Of a stretch of DNA of 33,756 nucleotides, positions 25,660 to 33,756 are shown piece after piece. The position numbers and the translations under genes are program-made. Each line of letters opens with the position of its first letter. Position 1 is the first letter of the stretch. Location: assembly GCA_947487905.1 (NCBI GenBank), contig CANLAV010000011.1:1-33756 (forward strand). Reading direction: 5' to 3'. Under the pieces are notes generated by a model. The model was not told the DNA's origin, made no database searches, and worked only from the letters and a program-made list of their open reading frames with translations. The DNA is from Bacteroidota bacterium (GTDB lineage: Bacteria > Bacteroidota > Bacteroidia > B-17B0 > Aurantibacillaceae).

Positions 25660-26403
25660 TTAAATAACTTTTGCTTCTGTATGTAATAAATGAACTAATT
25701 CATCTATGTTATTTTCATCAATCATTTTACATGTTGTTCTACCTGCAGATAATGTGTATGATTTAATATTGCTTAATTTTTCATTTCCTGTTGCTGCAAC
25801 AACTGTTAATGGCTTTGTACGCGCTCCCATAATACCTTTCATATTTGGAATACGTTGTTCTGCCATGCCTTTTGCGCAAGATACAACTAATGGCAAATCG
25901 CATTCTACAACTTGAGTTCCGCCGTCTACATCATGTTCTATAGTAGCTTTGTTACCTTCTAAGTCAAACTTTGTAGCTAATGATATCAATGGTAAATCCA
26001 TAAACCCTGCAATCATTGAACCAACCGAAGAACCATTATAACTGATTGTTTCTTTTCCAGTCATAATTAAATCGTAATTATTTTCTTTTGCAAAAAGAGC
26101 AATTTGTTCCGCTACAAAAAACGCATCAGGACCTTCGTTATCTATTCTAACGCCATCATCAACACCTAATGCAAACGCTTTACGAATAGTAGCATCACTA
26201 TCTGCTAATCCAACGTGAATAACAGTAACTTTTTCAGCTTTACCAGCTTCCTTTAATTCGAGCGCACGAACAAGTGCATACCACTCGTCATAAGGGTTTA
26301 TGATAAATTGTACACCGGCATTATTAAATTCCGTATCGCCATTTGTAAAGGCTATTTTTGTAGTAGTATCAGGCACATTGCTGATTGGAACTAAAATTTT
26401 CAT
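25660..26403 (-). CDS. etfB: Electron transfer flavoprotein subunit beta
   Basis: This 247-residue partner of EtfA carries the AMP-binding half of the complex. It begins MKILVPISNVPDTTTK and includes NPYDEWYALVRALELKE near 36-52, the conserved GVDDGVRID, TGKETISYNGSSVG near 130-143, and RIPNMKGIMGARTKP near 195-209, all EtfB motifs. I chose ATG at 26403; the frame stays open 14 codons upstream, but those residues overlap the promoter and lack family similarity. The order etfB-etfA is the common one. Confidence 0.97.
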   Translation of the reverse strand: MKILVPISNVPDTTTKIAFTNGDTEFNNAGVQFIINPYDEWYALVRALELKEAGKAEKVTVIHVGLADSDATIRKAFALGVDDGVRIDNEGPDAFFVAEQIALFAKENNYDLIMTGKETISYNGSSVGSMIAGFMDLPLISLATKFDLEGNKATIEHDVDGGTQVVECDLPLVVSCAKGMAEQRIPNMKGIMGARTKPLTVVAATGNEKLSNIKSYTLSAGRTTCKMIDENNIDELVHLLHTEAKVI

Positions 26404-26423
26404 GGTATTAAATTTTTGGTTAG

Positions 26424-26453
26424 CAAATTTAGAAAATAATGCCATTATTCAAA
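26424..26453 (-). promoter_or_regulatory. Promoter of etfBA
   Basis: On the minus strand there is TTTG (26450-26453), an 18-base spacer and TAAATTTG (26424-26431). The predicted transcript start is near 26418, about 15 bases before the etfB ATG at 26403. The only deviation from consensus is a spacer one base short. Confidence 0.65.
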
Positions 26454-26487
26454 CACTTTAGGTTTAAAAAAGCAGTATATATTTTTA

Positions 26488-26518
26488 TTTTTTTATATAC
26501 CCTTTTTTTTTACATTTG
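26488..26518 (+). promoter_or_regulatory. Promoter of pdhB
   Basis: TTTT (26488-26491), a 19-base spacer and TACATTTG (26511-26518) fit the Bacteroidota consensus with one mismatch in the -33 box. The predicted start near 26524 leaves a leader of only about 9 nt before the ATG at 26533. It lies back to back with the etfBA promoter. Confidence 0.6.
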
Positions 26519-26532
26519 AATGTTATAAGATT

Positions 26533-27516
26533 ATGAAAACAATAGAATTTAGAGAGGCTCTTCGTGAGGCTATGAATGAAGAAATGCGACGCGATGAAAC
26601 CATTTTTTTAATGGGCGAAGAGGTTGCCGAGTACAATGGGGCTTACAAAGTAAGTAAAGGCATGTTAGCCGAATTTGGGCCAAAAAGAATTATTGATACT
26701 CCTATAGCCGAACTTGGTTTTGCTGGTATTGGCGTAGGGGCAGCTGTTAATGGATTACGTCCTATCATTGAATTTATGACGTTTAACTTTTCGTTAGTAG
26801 CTATTGATCAAGTTATAAATGCCGCAGCAAAATTTTTAAGTATGAGTGGTGGTCAATACAATTGTCCCATCGTATTTAGAGGTCCTACTGCTAGTGCCGG
26901 TATGTTAAGTTCTCAGCATTCTCAAGCTTTTGAAAATTGGTTTGCTAATACGCCAGGGTTAAAAGTAATTGTTCCTTCAAATGGGTATGATGCAAAAGGC
27001 TTGTTAAAATCAGCCATTCGCGATAACGATCCAGTTATTTTCATGGAAAGTGAGCAAATGTATGGTGATAAATGTGAAATTCCTGAGGGAGAGTATTTAA
27101 TCCCAATTGGAGTGGCTGATATTAAAAGACTAGGGACAGATGTTACCATTGTTTCATTTGGAAAAATAATAAAGGTGGCTCTAGCTGCTGCTTTAGAATT
27201 GGAAAAAGACGGAATAAGTGCTGAAATTATTGATTTAAGAACGGTTCGTCCTATCGATTACGATACGGTTATTGCTTCTGTAAAGAAAACAAACCGTTTA
27301 GTTATTGTTGAAGAAGCTTGGCCATTAGCCAGTATTTCGGGTGAAATCACGTTCCGAGTTCAAAAAGATGCATTTGATTATTTAGATGCACCAATACGTA
27401 GAATTACAACAGCGGATGTTCCATTGCCTTATGCTCCAACGTTAATTGAAGCTTCATTGCCAAATGTAGCTAAAGTTATTGATGCCGTTAAAAGCGTGAT
27501 GTATACAAAGAAATAA
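26533..27516 (+). CDS. pdhB: Pyruvate dehydrogenase E1 component subunit beta
   Basis: This 327-residue beta subunit of the thiamine-diphosphate-dependent E1 enzyme oxidatively decarboxylates pyruvate and loads acetyl groups on the E2 lipoyl domain. It begins MKTIEFREALREAMNEEM, has GEEVAEYNGAYKVSKGML near 28-45 with the TPP-contacting Glu, and the RGPTASAGMLSSQHSQ loop near 116-131. The C-terminal transketolase domain includes DLRTVRPID near 236-244 and VEEAWP near 259-264. The sequence is closer to PDH than to branched-chain E1 beta. The alpha subunit and E2 genes are not in the window, so the complex is encoded at more than one locus. Confidence 0.96.
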   Translation: MKTIEFREALREAMNEEMRRDETIFLMGEEVAEYNGAYKVSKGMLAEFGPKRIIDTPIAELGFAGIGVGAAVNGLRPIIEFMTFNFSLVAIDQVINAAAKFLSMSGGQYNCPIVFRGPTASAGMLSSQHSQAFENWFANTPGLKVIVPSNGYDAKGLLKSAIRDNDPVIFMESEQMYGDKCEIPEGEYLIPIGVADIKRLGTDVTIVSFGKIIKVALAAALELEKDGISAEIIDLRTVRPIDYDTVIASVKKTNRLVIVEEAWPLASISGEITFRVQKDAFDYLDAPIRRITTADVPLPYAPTLIEASLPNVAKVIDAVKSVMYTKK

Positions 27517-27580
27517 AAATAATAAGTAGTTTGTGAAAATTAGGGTTTTCTTAATATTCTAATTTAAATAATATAGTTTT

Positions 27581-28591
27581 ATGAAGATAATTATTCCAAT
27601 GGCAGGTAAAGGAAAGCGTATGCGTCCGCATACACTAACTGTTCCTAAGCCACTTATAAATGTTGCCGGTAAACCAATTGTACAAAGGTTAGTAGAGGAT
27701 ATTACAAAAGTATGTGGAGAAAAAGTAGATGAAATTGCTTTTATTATTGGTGCAGATTTTGGAAAAGAAGTTGAAGCACATTTAATTAAAATTGCTGAAG
27801 AGCAAGGTGCTGCAGGAACCATATGTTATCAACAAAAAGCATTAGGAACTGCACATGCAATTATGTGCGCAAAAGAGTCAATAACTGGAAAAACAGTTGT
27901 AGCCTTTGCAGATACACTTTTTAAAGCGGACTTTGTGATGGATACTGAGCAAGAAGGTGTTATCTGGGTGCAAGGAATTGAAGATCCAAGTCAGTTTGGT
28001 GTAGTCAAATTAAATGATGCAGGGGTTATTACTGATTTTGTTGAAAAACCAACCACATTTGTAAGCAATCTTGCTATCATTGGGATTTATTATTTTAAAG
28101 ATGGAGACAACTTAAAAAAAGAGTTACAATATTTATTAGATAATAATATTACTGAAAAAGGAGAATTCCAATTAACGAATGCTCTTGAAAACATGAAGCA
28201 AAAAGGCTTGTTATTTAAGCCTGGAAAAGTAACAGAGTGGTTGGATTGCGGAAATAAAAATGCGACTGTTTATACCAATCAACGTGTATTGGAGTTTGAT
28301 AATTCTAAACCATCACTTAAAGGAAAAAATATTTCAAATACAAATAGTTTGATTATTGAGCCCTGTTTTATAGGTGATAATGTGGTATTAGAAAATTCAA
28401 TTGTTGGCCCACATGTTTCAATAGGTGATGGGACTGTGTTGAAAGACGCTATTATTAAAAATTGTATTATTCAAAGTCATACTAAAATTAATAAATCCAT
28501 TATAGAAAACAGCATGATTGGAGAAGGTGCAGAAATAAACGGTAAATCGCTCGATTTAAGCGTGAGTGATTATACAACGATTAATCACTAA
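27581..28591 (+). CDS. Sugar-phosphate nucleotidyltransferase with left-handed beta-helix tail
   Basis: This 336-residue enzyme of the RmlA/GlmU-type nucleotidyltransferase fold activates a sugar 1-phosphate with an NTP. The signature loop is MAGKGKRMRPHTLTVPKPL at 7-25. FADTLF near 108-113 contains the metal-binding Asp, VEKP near 152-155 and WLDCGN near 217-222 are also typical. Residues about 250-325 hold hexapeptide-like repeats (IEPCFIGDNVVLENSIVGP) that form a left-handed beta-helix. The nucleotide and sugar cannot be read from the sequence. It lies 64 bases after pdhB and 6 bases before the TPR lipoprotein gene, so it probably leads the envelope gene string. Confidence 0.92.
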   Translation: MKIIIPMAGKGKRMRPHTLTVPKPLINVAGKPIVQRLVEDITKVCGEKVDEIAFIIGADFGKEVEAHLIKIAEEQGAAGTICYQQKALGTAHAIMCAKESITGKTVVAFADTLFKADFVMDTEQEGVIWVQGIEDPSQFGVVKLNDAGVITDFVEKPTTFVSNLAIIGIYYFKDGDNLKKELQYLLDNNITEKGEFQLTNALENMKQKGLLFKPGKVTEWLDCGNKNATVYTNQRVLEFDNSKPSLKGKNISNTNSLIIEPCFIGDNVVLENSIVGPHVSIGDGTVLKDAIIKNCIIQSHTKINKSIIENSMIGEGAEINGKSLDLSVSDYTTINH

Positions 28592-28597
28592 ATTAAT

Positions 28598-30337
28598 TTG
28601 AAGTTATTTTTAAAATCATATTTTAATAGGTCACTACTTTTGCTTTTAGCTTTAGGTATTTTTCAGTGTTCACATTCTAAAAAAGTTTCTTCAAATTCGA
28701 ATCTTTCTGCTTATGCAATTGATTCAACAAAATTTACCTATTATTTTATTGAGGGGTGTAATGAGAGAATGAAAGGCAATATAGAAATTGCTGAAAAACA
28801 TTTTTATACATGTTTAAAAATTAATCCGAAAGACCCAGCTGTAAAATACGAGTTAGCAAATATTAAGAAAGCTAATAATGAAAAAGAACTAGCCCTTAAA
28901 TACAGTAAAGAGTGCGCTTTAGCAGACGAAAAAAATGAATGGTATCAATTGCTTTATATCGACTGTTTGCATGCTATGAATAAGTTTGAGCAAGCCACGC
29001 TCGTATACAGCAAACTACAAAAGCTATACCCATTCCGCGTGGATTTTTATGAAGGAATGGCTAACGAATATATGTATGCTCACAACTACGGAAAAGCCCT
29101 AACTACCTATGATGACATGGTTAGCAAATTTGGATCCAATGAAACATTTACTTTAAATAAAATAAAATTACTAAAAGCATTAAATAAAAAAACAGAGGCA
29201 GAATTGGAACTAAAGACATTAATTCAGCTTCATCCTAAAGAGGTTAAATACTATACGTATTTAGCAGAGTTTTTTCAAGAAAATAATGAAAATGAAAAAG
29301 CATGGAACATCTATAAAGATGTTTTAAAAATTGACTCATTGAATCCTATGATTCATTTGGCCATTGCTGATTATTATAAAAACAAAAACGATAAACAAAT
29401 TTTTTTTAAGGAAATTAAAATTGCATTTGAAAGCCCTGATTTAGCAATTGAAACGAAGCAAAAAATATTAGCTTCTTACTATCAATTAACTGAAGAAAAT
29501 CAATCGTATAAGCAAGAGGCAGACGAATTGTGCAGTATTATGTTACGTGTGCATCCAGATGCACAAGAAGCGCATACCATTTATGCAGATTTTTTATATA
29601 GAGACAAAAAAATTAAAGAAGCAAAAGATGAATATGAGAAAGCGGTAGGCCTTGATAAAAGTAAATTTATTAATTGGAATCAACTCATGTATTTAGAGGC
29701 AGAACTAAATGAAAATCAGCAATTAGATAAGCATAGTTCTGAAGTGATGGAATTATTTCCAACTCAATCAACGCCTTATTTTTTTAATGGCATAGCAAAT
29801 TTGCAATTGAAAAATTATGAAAAAGCAGCGAGTTCTTTTTCTGAAGGCATTGAGTTTGTTTATAATGATAATCCATTATTAACCCAGTTTTATTATAATT
29901 TAGGCGATGCTTATCATTATTTAAAGCGTTATGAGCAATCGGATAAAGCATTTGAAAACGCTTTAAAAATTGAGGATAGTAATTCATACGTTTTAAATAA
30001 TTACGCTTATTATTTATCATTGCGAAAAAGTAATTTAGAAAAAGCAGAGAAACTATCAAGAAGAAGCAACGAAATCGAACCAAATAACAGATCTTATATA
30101 GACACCTATGGTTGGATTTTATTTCAATTAGAAAAATATAATGAAGCGGCAATTTGGCTTGGAAAAGCTTCGAAAATGGGCACAAAAAACTCAGTTATTT
30201 TAGAGCATTATGGCGATGTACTTTTTAAATTGAATAAAGTTGAGGATGCGGTGTATATTTGGAATGAAGCTAAGAAAGCAGGCAGTGGCTCTATACAGTT
30301 AGAAAAAAAGATTGCAGATAAGAGATGGTATGAATAG
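28598..30337 (+). CDS. TPR-repeat lipoprotein
   Basis: This 579-residue protein is likely anchored to the envelope. Residues 1-23 form a hydrophobic signal followed by Cys24 (IFQC), a plausible though atypical lipobox. The start is TTG at 28598, the only start that keeps this signal. From about 45 to 570 it is alpha-helical with many tetratricopeptide repeats; clear examples are near 59-92 (AEKHFYTCLKINPKDPAVKYELA) and 430-465 (FYYNLGDAYHYLKRYEQSDK). TPR arrays are protein-binding scaffolds. Its location before the DUF4292 and EnvC-like genes suggests a role in assembly of envelope components. Confidence 0.88.
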   Translation: MKLFLKSYFNRSLLLLLALGIFQCSHSKKVSSNSNLSAYAIDSTKFTYYFIEGCNERMKGNIEIAEKHFYTCLKINPKDPAVKYELANIKKANNEKELALKYSKECALADEKNEWYQLLYIDCLHAMNKFEQATLVYSKLQKLYPFRVDFYEGMANEYMYAHNYGKALTTYDDMVSKFGSNETFTLNKIKLLKALNKKTEAELELKTLIQLHPKEVKYYTYLAEFFQENNENEKAWNIYKDVLKIDSLNPMIHLAIADYYKNKNDKQIFFKEIKIAFESPDLAIETKQKILASYYQLTEENQSYKQEADELCSIMLRVHPDAQEAHTIYADFLYRDKKIKEAKDEYEKAVGLDKSKFINWNQLMYLEAELNENQQLDKHSSEVMELFPTQSTPYFFNGIANLQLKNYEKAASSFSEGIEFVYNDNPLLTQFYYNLGDAYHYLKRYEQSDKAFENALKIEDSNSYVLNNYAYYLSLRKSNLEKAEKLSRRSNEIEPNNRSYIDTYGWILFQLEKYNEAAIWLGKASKMGTKNSVILEHYGDVLFKLNKVEDAVYIWNEAKKAGSGSIQLEKKIADKRWYE

Positions 30338-30350
30338 TATTAAAACAAAT

Positions 30351-31214
30351 ATGAAATTGATCGTATCAATACTATTATTGATGCTTATTGGTGTTTCGTG
30401 TAAATCTAGAAAGCATGAAAAGAAAGCAGTCCAAACGCAAGCTATAGATACACTACAAGCAAAATGTAAGTTGCCATTTAAATCAGCTCGTGCTTTATCT
30501 AAACATATTAAAGAAAGTGAGTTAACTTATAATTGGATTGTTGCAAAGGCAGATGTAGATGTAAATATTGATGGTGAAGATCATAAATTTGATGTAAAAA
30601 TTAAATCTAAAAAAGATAGTGTCATTTGGATTTCAATACAAGCCATTGGAGGTTTAATAGACATTGCGAAATTAAATATTACAAAGGATTCAGTTAAGAT
30701 GGTAGTGTATATTAAACGTCAATTTTTTAAAGGCGATTTTAATTACATTAACGACATACTTAATGCAGACTTAGATTATGACATGCTTCAGGCCGCCTTA
30801 TTTGGAAATAGTGCATCATTTTATGATGAAGATGAGAAATTAAATTCAATCATTGACAGAGTTAATTGTCATTATATGTTGAGTACTGAGCGTAAACGCA
30901 AACTTAAACGAATTATGTCTGGACAAGACAGTTTAAAACATTCATTGCAAACTATGACGCTTATGAATGATACGTATAAAATTAAGAATAATCATTTTGA
31001 AGATGTAACAACAAATAGAGTGTTTAATGCTCAATATGATAATTTCTTATCCAAAGATTCAGTTTTTGCACCACACGATGTTAATATTGAGATTAAGGCA
31101 GAGAAGAAAATAACCCTAAAAATTAACTATGTTCGCATAGAGATTAATGTTCCTCAAAAAACAGCATTAACCATACCGAAAAATTATGATGCGATTCCAA
31201 TTAAAAAAGATTAG
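30351..31214 (+). CDS. DUF4292 lipoprotein (LolB-like fold)
   Basis: This 287-residue lipoprotein has a short signal (residues 1-16) with Cys17 (GVSC). The DUF4292 region has its usual pattern: FDVKIKSKKDSVIWISIQ near 69-86, then NITKDSVKMV and FGN near 137-150. Proteins of this family are thought to resemble LolB/LolA and may help deliver lipoproteins or lipids to the outer membrane; this is not established. I chose ATG at 30351, where upstream bases are A-rich; ATG at 30330 would overlap the TPR gene by 8 bases. The end overlaps the next gene by 29 bases. Confidence 0.85.
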   Translation: MKLIVSILLLMLIGVSCKSRKHEKKAVQTQAIDTLQAKCKLPFKSARALSKHIKESELTYNWIVAKADVDVNIDGEDHKFDVKIKSKKDSVIWISIQAIGGLIDIAKLNITKDSVKMVVYIKRQFFKGDFNYINDILNADLDYDMLQAALFGNSASFYDEDEKLNSIIDRVNCHYMLSTERKRKLKRIMSGQDSLKHSLQTMTLMNDTYKIKNNHFEDVTTNRVFNAQYDNFLSKDSVFAPHDVNIEIKAEKKITLKINYVRIEINVPQKTALTIPKNYDAIPIKKD

Positions 31215-32547
31215 TCTTAGTAAATTTATTTACTTCATTTTCTTTTTTATTGGGGTGCAATTTTTTAGTGTTGGGCAAACCAAAGCTCAGCAACAATCAC
31301 AAAAAGAGTTGCAAAATAAAAAAAATAAGTTGAATGATGATATCAAGCAACTTAATTCACAATTAAAGCAAACAAAGGCGAACAAAAAATCTCAAATTAA
31401 CACCATCGTTGTTATTAATACTAAATTGAAGGTTCGTGAAGAACTTATTGGTACTATTAACCAAGAATTATTTCAGATAAATGAAGCTATTAGACAAAAC
31501 GTTGAAGAAATTAATCAGTTAGTAAATAATCTAACTAAGTTAAAAGCAGAGTATGCCAAGATGATTTATTTTGCTCAGCGAAATCAAGATTCATATACAA
31601 AAATCATGTTTTTGTTTTCGTCTGGTAATTTTAATCAGGCTTACATGCGCATCAAGTATTTCCAACAATACGCTACCTTTCGTAAAAAACAGGCTGAAGA
31701 AATTGTTTCAACGCAACGTTTTATTACAGATAAGTTGACTGAGTTAGAGAATCAAAGACATGATAAAAACGTATTACTTGGAAATGAGGTTGAGCAAAAA
31801 CAACAACTGAGCGGAGAAAAACAACAACAAGAAATTGTCTTAAGTGAATTACAACAGCAAGAAAAAGAGTTGAAAAAAGAATTAGAAAAGAAAAAAGTTG
31901 ACGCTCAAAATTTACAGATTGCCATTAAAAAATTAATTGAAGCTGAGATAAAACGCAAACTTGACGAGTCCATGAGAATTGCAAAAGAAAAAGCTGAAAA
32001 AGCTGATAAAATTGCGAGAACTGAAAAAGGAAAAAATGATAACATTGAAAAACCTATTAAAACAACCATCAATACAAAAACAGTTAGTGTAAGAACCTAC
32101 GCCCCCGAACTAACAGCTGAAGCAGAAGCACTTGGGGCTGATTTTTCAAGTAATAGAGGCAAATTGCCTTGGCCAGTTTCTAAAGGAGTTATTTGCCAGG
32201 GTTATGGTGAGTATGAACACCCTGCGATAAAAGGATTTATGATGAATAATAATGGCGTGGAGATTTGTGCAAATAAAGGATCTCAAGCTAGGTCTGTTTT
32301 TGGTGGAGAGGTCACAAGCATTGCCGTTTCTCCAACAGGAGGTAAGTTAATCATCATACGTCATGGTGAGTACCTTAGCGTTTATATGAATATTGGAGAG
32401 GTATTTGTTAAGCAAGGACAAAAAGTTACCATAAAACAAGTTATAGGAACGATTCAAGATGAAGATGGAAAAACAAGTATGAATTTACAAATTTGGAAAG
32501 GACAAAAAACAATGGATCCTAAAGGTTGGCTTTTTAACGGACATTAA
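31186..32547 (+). CDS. EnvC-like murein hydrolase activator with degenerate LytM (M23) domain
   Basis: This 453-residue exported protein has a signal peptide (about 1-35), a long coiled-coil with two helical stretches (about 36-125 and 160-285), and a LytM/M23 domain at 325-453. The zinc ligands of true M23 peptidases are lost: the first His and Asp positions read NNNGVE (354-359), the HxH is replaced by NLQ (433-435), and the Tyr-x-His reads YMN (400-402). This is the pattern of E. coli EnvC, which does not cut peptidoglycan but activates amidases at the division site. I infer that role. Two ATG codons (31186, 31189) are possible starts, both overlapping the DUF4292 gene. Confidence 0.9.
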   Translation: MMRFQLKKISLSKFIYFIFFFIGVQFFSVGQTKAQQQSQKELQNKKNKLNDDIKQLNSQLKQTKANKKSQINTIVVINTKLKVREELIGTINQELFQINEAIRQNVEEINQLVNNLTKLKAEYAKMIYFAQRNQDSYTKIMFLFSSGNFNQAYMRIKYFQQYATFRKKQAEEIVSTQRFITDKLTELENQRHDKNVLLGNEVEQKQQLSGEKQQQEIVLSELQQQEKELKKELEKKKVDAQNLQIAIKKLIEAEIKRKLDESMRIAKEKAEKADKIARTEKGKNDNIEKPIKTTINTKTVSVRTYAPELTAEAEALGADFSSNRGKLPWPVSKGVICQGYGEYEHPAIKGFMMNNNGVEICANKGSQARSVFGGEVTSIAVSPTGGKLIIIRHGEYLSVYMNIGEVFVKQGQKVTIKQVIGTIQDEDGKTSMNLQIWKGQKTMDPKGWLFNGH

Positions 32548-32559
32548 TAAATATAAATT

Positions 32560-33756
32560 ATGATACGATTTTTCACCCTATTTATTTTGCTTTCAGTAAG
32601 TCTGTTGGCACAAACAAAAAAACACACGCTATTAATGAATGGCACGGCTCATATTGGTAATGGTATCATTATCGAGAATAGTTACGTTGCCATTAAAGAT
32701 GATAAAATTGAATTAGTGGCCGATGCTCGAATAATGAGAATCGATATTACAAAGTTCGATACCGTTATAAATCTTTTTGGCAAACATATTTATCCAGGAC
32801 TTATAGCGCCTAATTGTATTATTGGTTTGCAAGAAGCGGAGGCTGTAAAAGCAACTAATGATTATGCTGAGGTTGGTGATTTCAATCCTCATATTCGAAG
32901 TTTAATTGCTTATAATACGGATAGTAAAATATTACAGACAGTAAAAGCAAATGGAGTACTTTATGTTCAGTCTACACCTCGAGATGGTGTTTTGAGTGGA
33001 ACATCTTCAATTTTAGCTACGGATGCTTGGAATTGGGAAGATGCTGTGATTAAAATAGATGATGGTGTTCATTTAAATTTTCCTAAATCAATTCAAAAGA
33101 ACGGTTGGTGGGCAGAACCACTACCATCTGATAAAAATAATAAGTATTATGAAGAATTAAAATCATTAAAATCATTTTTCGAAAATGCCTTTGCTTATTT
33201 CAAAACCACTTCTCCCATTGAAACGAATTTGCGTTACGAAGCGATGAAGGCTATTTTTTCTGGAAATAAAATATTATACATACATGCCGATTATGTTAAG
33301 GATATCGTCGCGGCGGTCAATTTAAGTAAGCAATTCAATATCAAAAAAACGGTTATTGTTGGAGGAAAGGATAGCTATAAGATAACAACATTTTTGCGCC
33401 AAAATAAAATTGCAGTGATGCTAAATCGATTACATGATTTACCTGATTTGCCCGAAGCTGAAATAGACATCATTTACAAAACTCCTTATTTATTGCAGAA
33501 AGACTCCGTGTTATTTTGTTTGCAAAACCAAGGCGATATGGAAGCAATGAATGCGCGTAATATTTCTTTTCTAGCAGGTACTTCAGTGGCTTATGGTTTA
33601 ACGAAAGAACAAGCCTTACAAAGTATTACACTGAATAGCGCTATAATTTTAGGTATTGATAAGCTTATAGGAAGTATTGAGGTGGGTAAATTAGCTTCAA
33701 TCATTGTTTCTGATGGCGATATTTTAGATATAAAAACAAATAATATTATTCTTGCG
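32560..33756 (+). CDS. Amidohydrolase-fold protein, 3' end cut by window edge
   Basis: The first 399 codons are present; the gene continues past the right edge. It has a signal peptide (residues 1-18, ending LLAQ), an amidohydrolase N-terminal beta sandwich (TLLMNGTAHIGNG, then IYPG at 77-80), and a TIM-barrel segment. The end carries ALQSITLNSAIILGID and GSIEVGKLASIIVSDGDIL, closely matching imidazolonepropionase-like amidohydrolases. The HxH metal motif that normally follows PGLID is APNCI (83-87), with both histidines missing; His242 in the later strand is kept. It may be a non-catalytic or altered member. It lies 12 bases after the EnvC-like gene. Confidence 0.88.
   Translation, partial: MIRFFTLFILLSVSLLAQTKKHTLLMNGTAHIGNGIIIENSYVAIKDDKIELVADARIMRIDITKFDTVINLFGKHIYPGLIAPNCIIGLQEAEAVKATNDYAEVGDFNPHIRSLIAYNTDSKILQTVKANGVLYVQSTPRDGVLSGTSSILATDAWNWEDAVIKIDDGVHLNFPKSIQKNGWWAEPLPSDKNNKYYEELKSLKSFFENAFAYFKTTSPIETNLRYEAMKAIFSGNKILYIHADYVKDIVAAVNLSKQFNIKKTVIVGGKDSYKITTFLRQNKIAVMLNRLHDLPDLPEAEIDIIYKTPYLLQKDSVLFCLQNQGDMEAMNARNISFLAGTSVAYGLTKEQALQSITLNSAIILGIDKLIGSIEVGKLASIIVSDGDILDIKTNNIILA

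Noticed and set aside
26404-26445. Extended N-terminus for EtfB
   Set aside because: It would run through the predicted -7 box and transcript start of etfBA. EtfB proteins begin with MKILV-type sequence.

Overview
This low-GC window is almost certainly chromosomal DNA of a member of Bacteroidota, though I cannot place it below phylum. Several things support this. There is a secreted protein with a type IX secretion C-terminal sorting domain. There is a DUF4295 mini-protein beside rpmG/rpmB, a DUF4292 lipoprotein and a Bacteroidota-type long PurM. Promoters fit the phylum's TTTG-N19-TAnnTTTG consensus, and start codons are preceded by A-rich sequence rather than Shine-Dalgarno motifs. Both ends are cut inside genes. 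No stretch longer than 300 bases lacks a gene; the longest gap is about 247 bases, at 3269-3515. I see no rRNA, tRNA, CRISPR, insertion sequence or phage gene.

Layout, left to right. Positions 1-1150 (minus strand): rpmB, rpmG and the DUF4295 gene behind one strong promoter and closed by a terminator, then a truncated SIMPL/DUF541 gene. Positions 1247-3430: a DEAD-box RNA helicase with a DbpA-type RNA-binding domain, a repetitive Gly/Arg/Ser tail and a leader of about 120 nt. Positions 3460-7480: a TlpA-like thioredoxin and a patatin fused to an outer-membrane barrel. Positions 7601-12208 (plus strand): an OppB/DppB-type permease, tpiA, prmA, a small PH-like membrane protein and a GlcD-like FAD oxidase. 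Positions 12270-15021: the type IX cargo gene and an L,D-transpeptidase lipoprotein, with a terminator hairpin that contains the second gene's start codon. Positions 15088-15552: an unknown exported protein on the minus strand. rarA (plus) and lon (minus) then converge.

Positions 19434-22661 (minus strand) form a tight heme operon: a HemC-HemD fusion, an uncharacterised seven-helix membrane protein, and hemB, all with overlapping ends. purM, a DUF151 bifunctional nuclease with a UVR tail, and etfB-etfA follow to 26403. A 129-bp divergent promoter region separates etfBA from pdhB (pyruvate dehydrogenase E1 beta).

From 27581 to the right end, plus-strand genes form an envelope-flavoured run: a sugar-phosphate nucleotidyltransferase, a TPR lipoprotein, a DUF4292 (LolB-like) lipoprotein, an EnvC-like degenerate LytM protein, and a truncated amidohydrolase-fold protein lacking the usual HxH metal motif.

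Most of the window is housekeeping. I found no clear defence system, biosynthetic cluster or mobile element. The best leads for something undescribed are the membrane protein locked inside the heme operon, the terminator that holds a start codon, and the envelope cluster built around a catalytically dead LytM protein.
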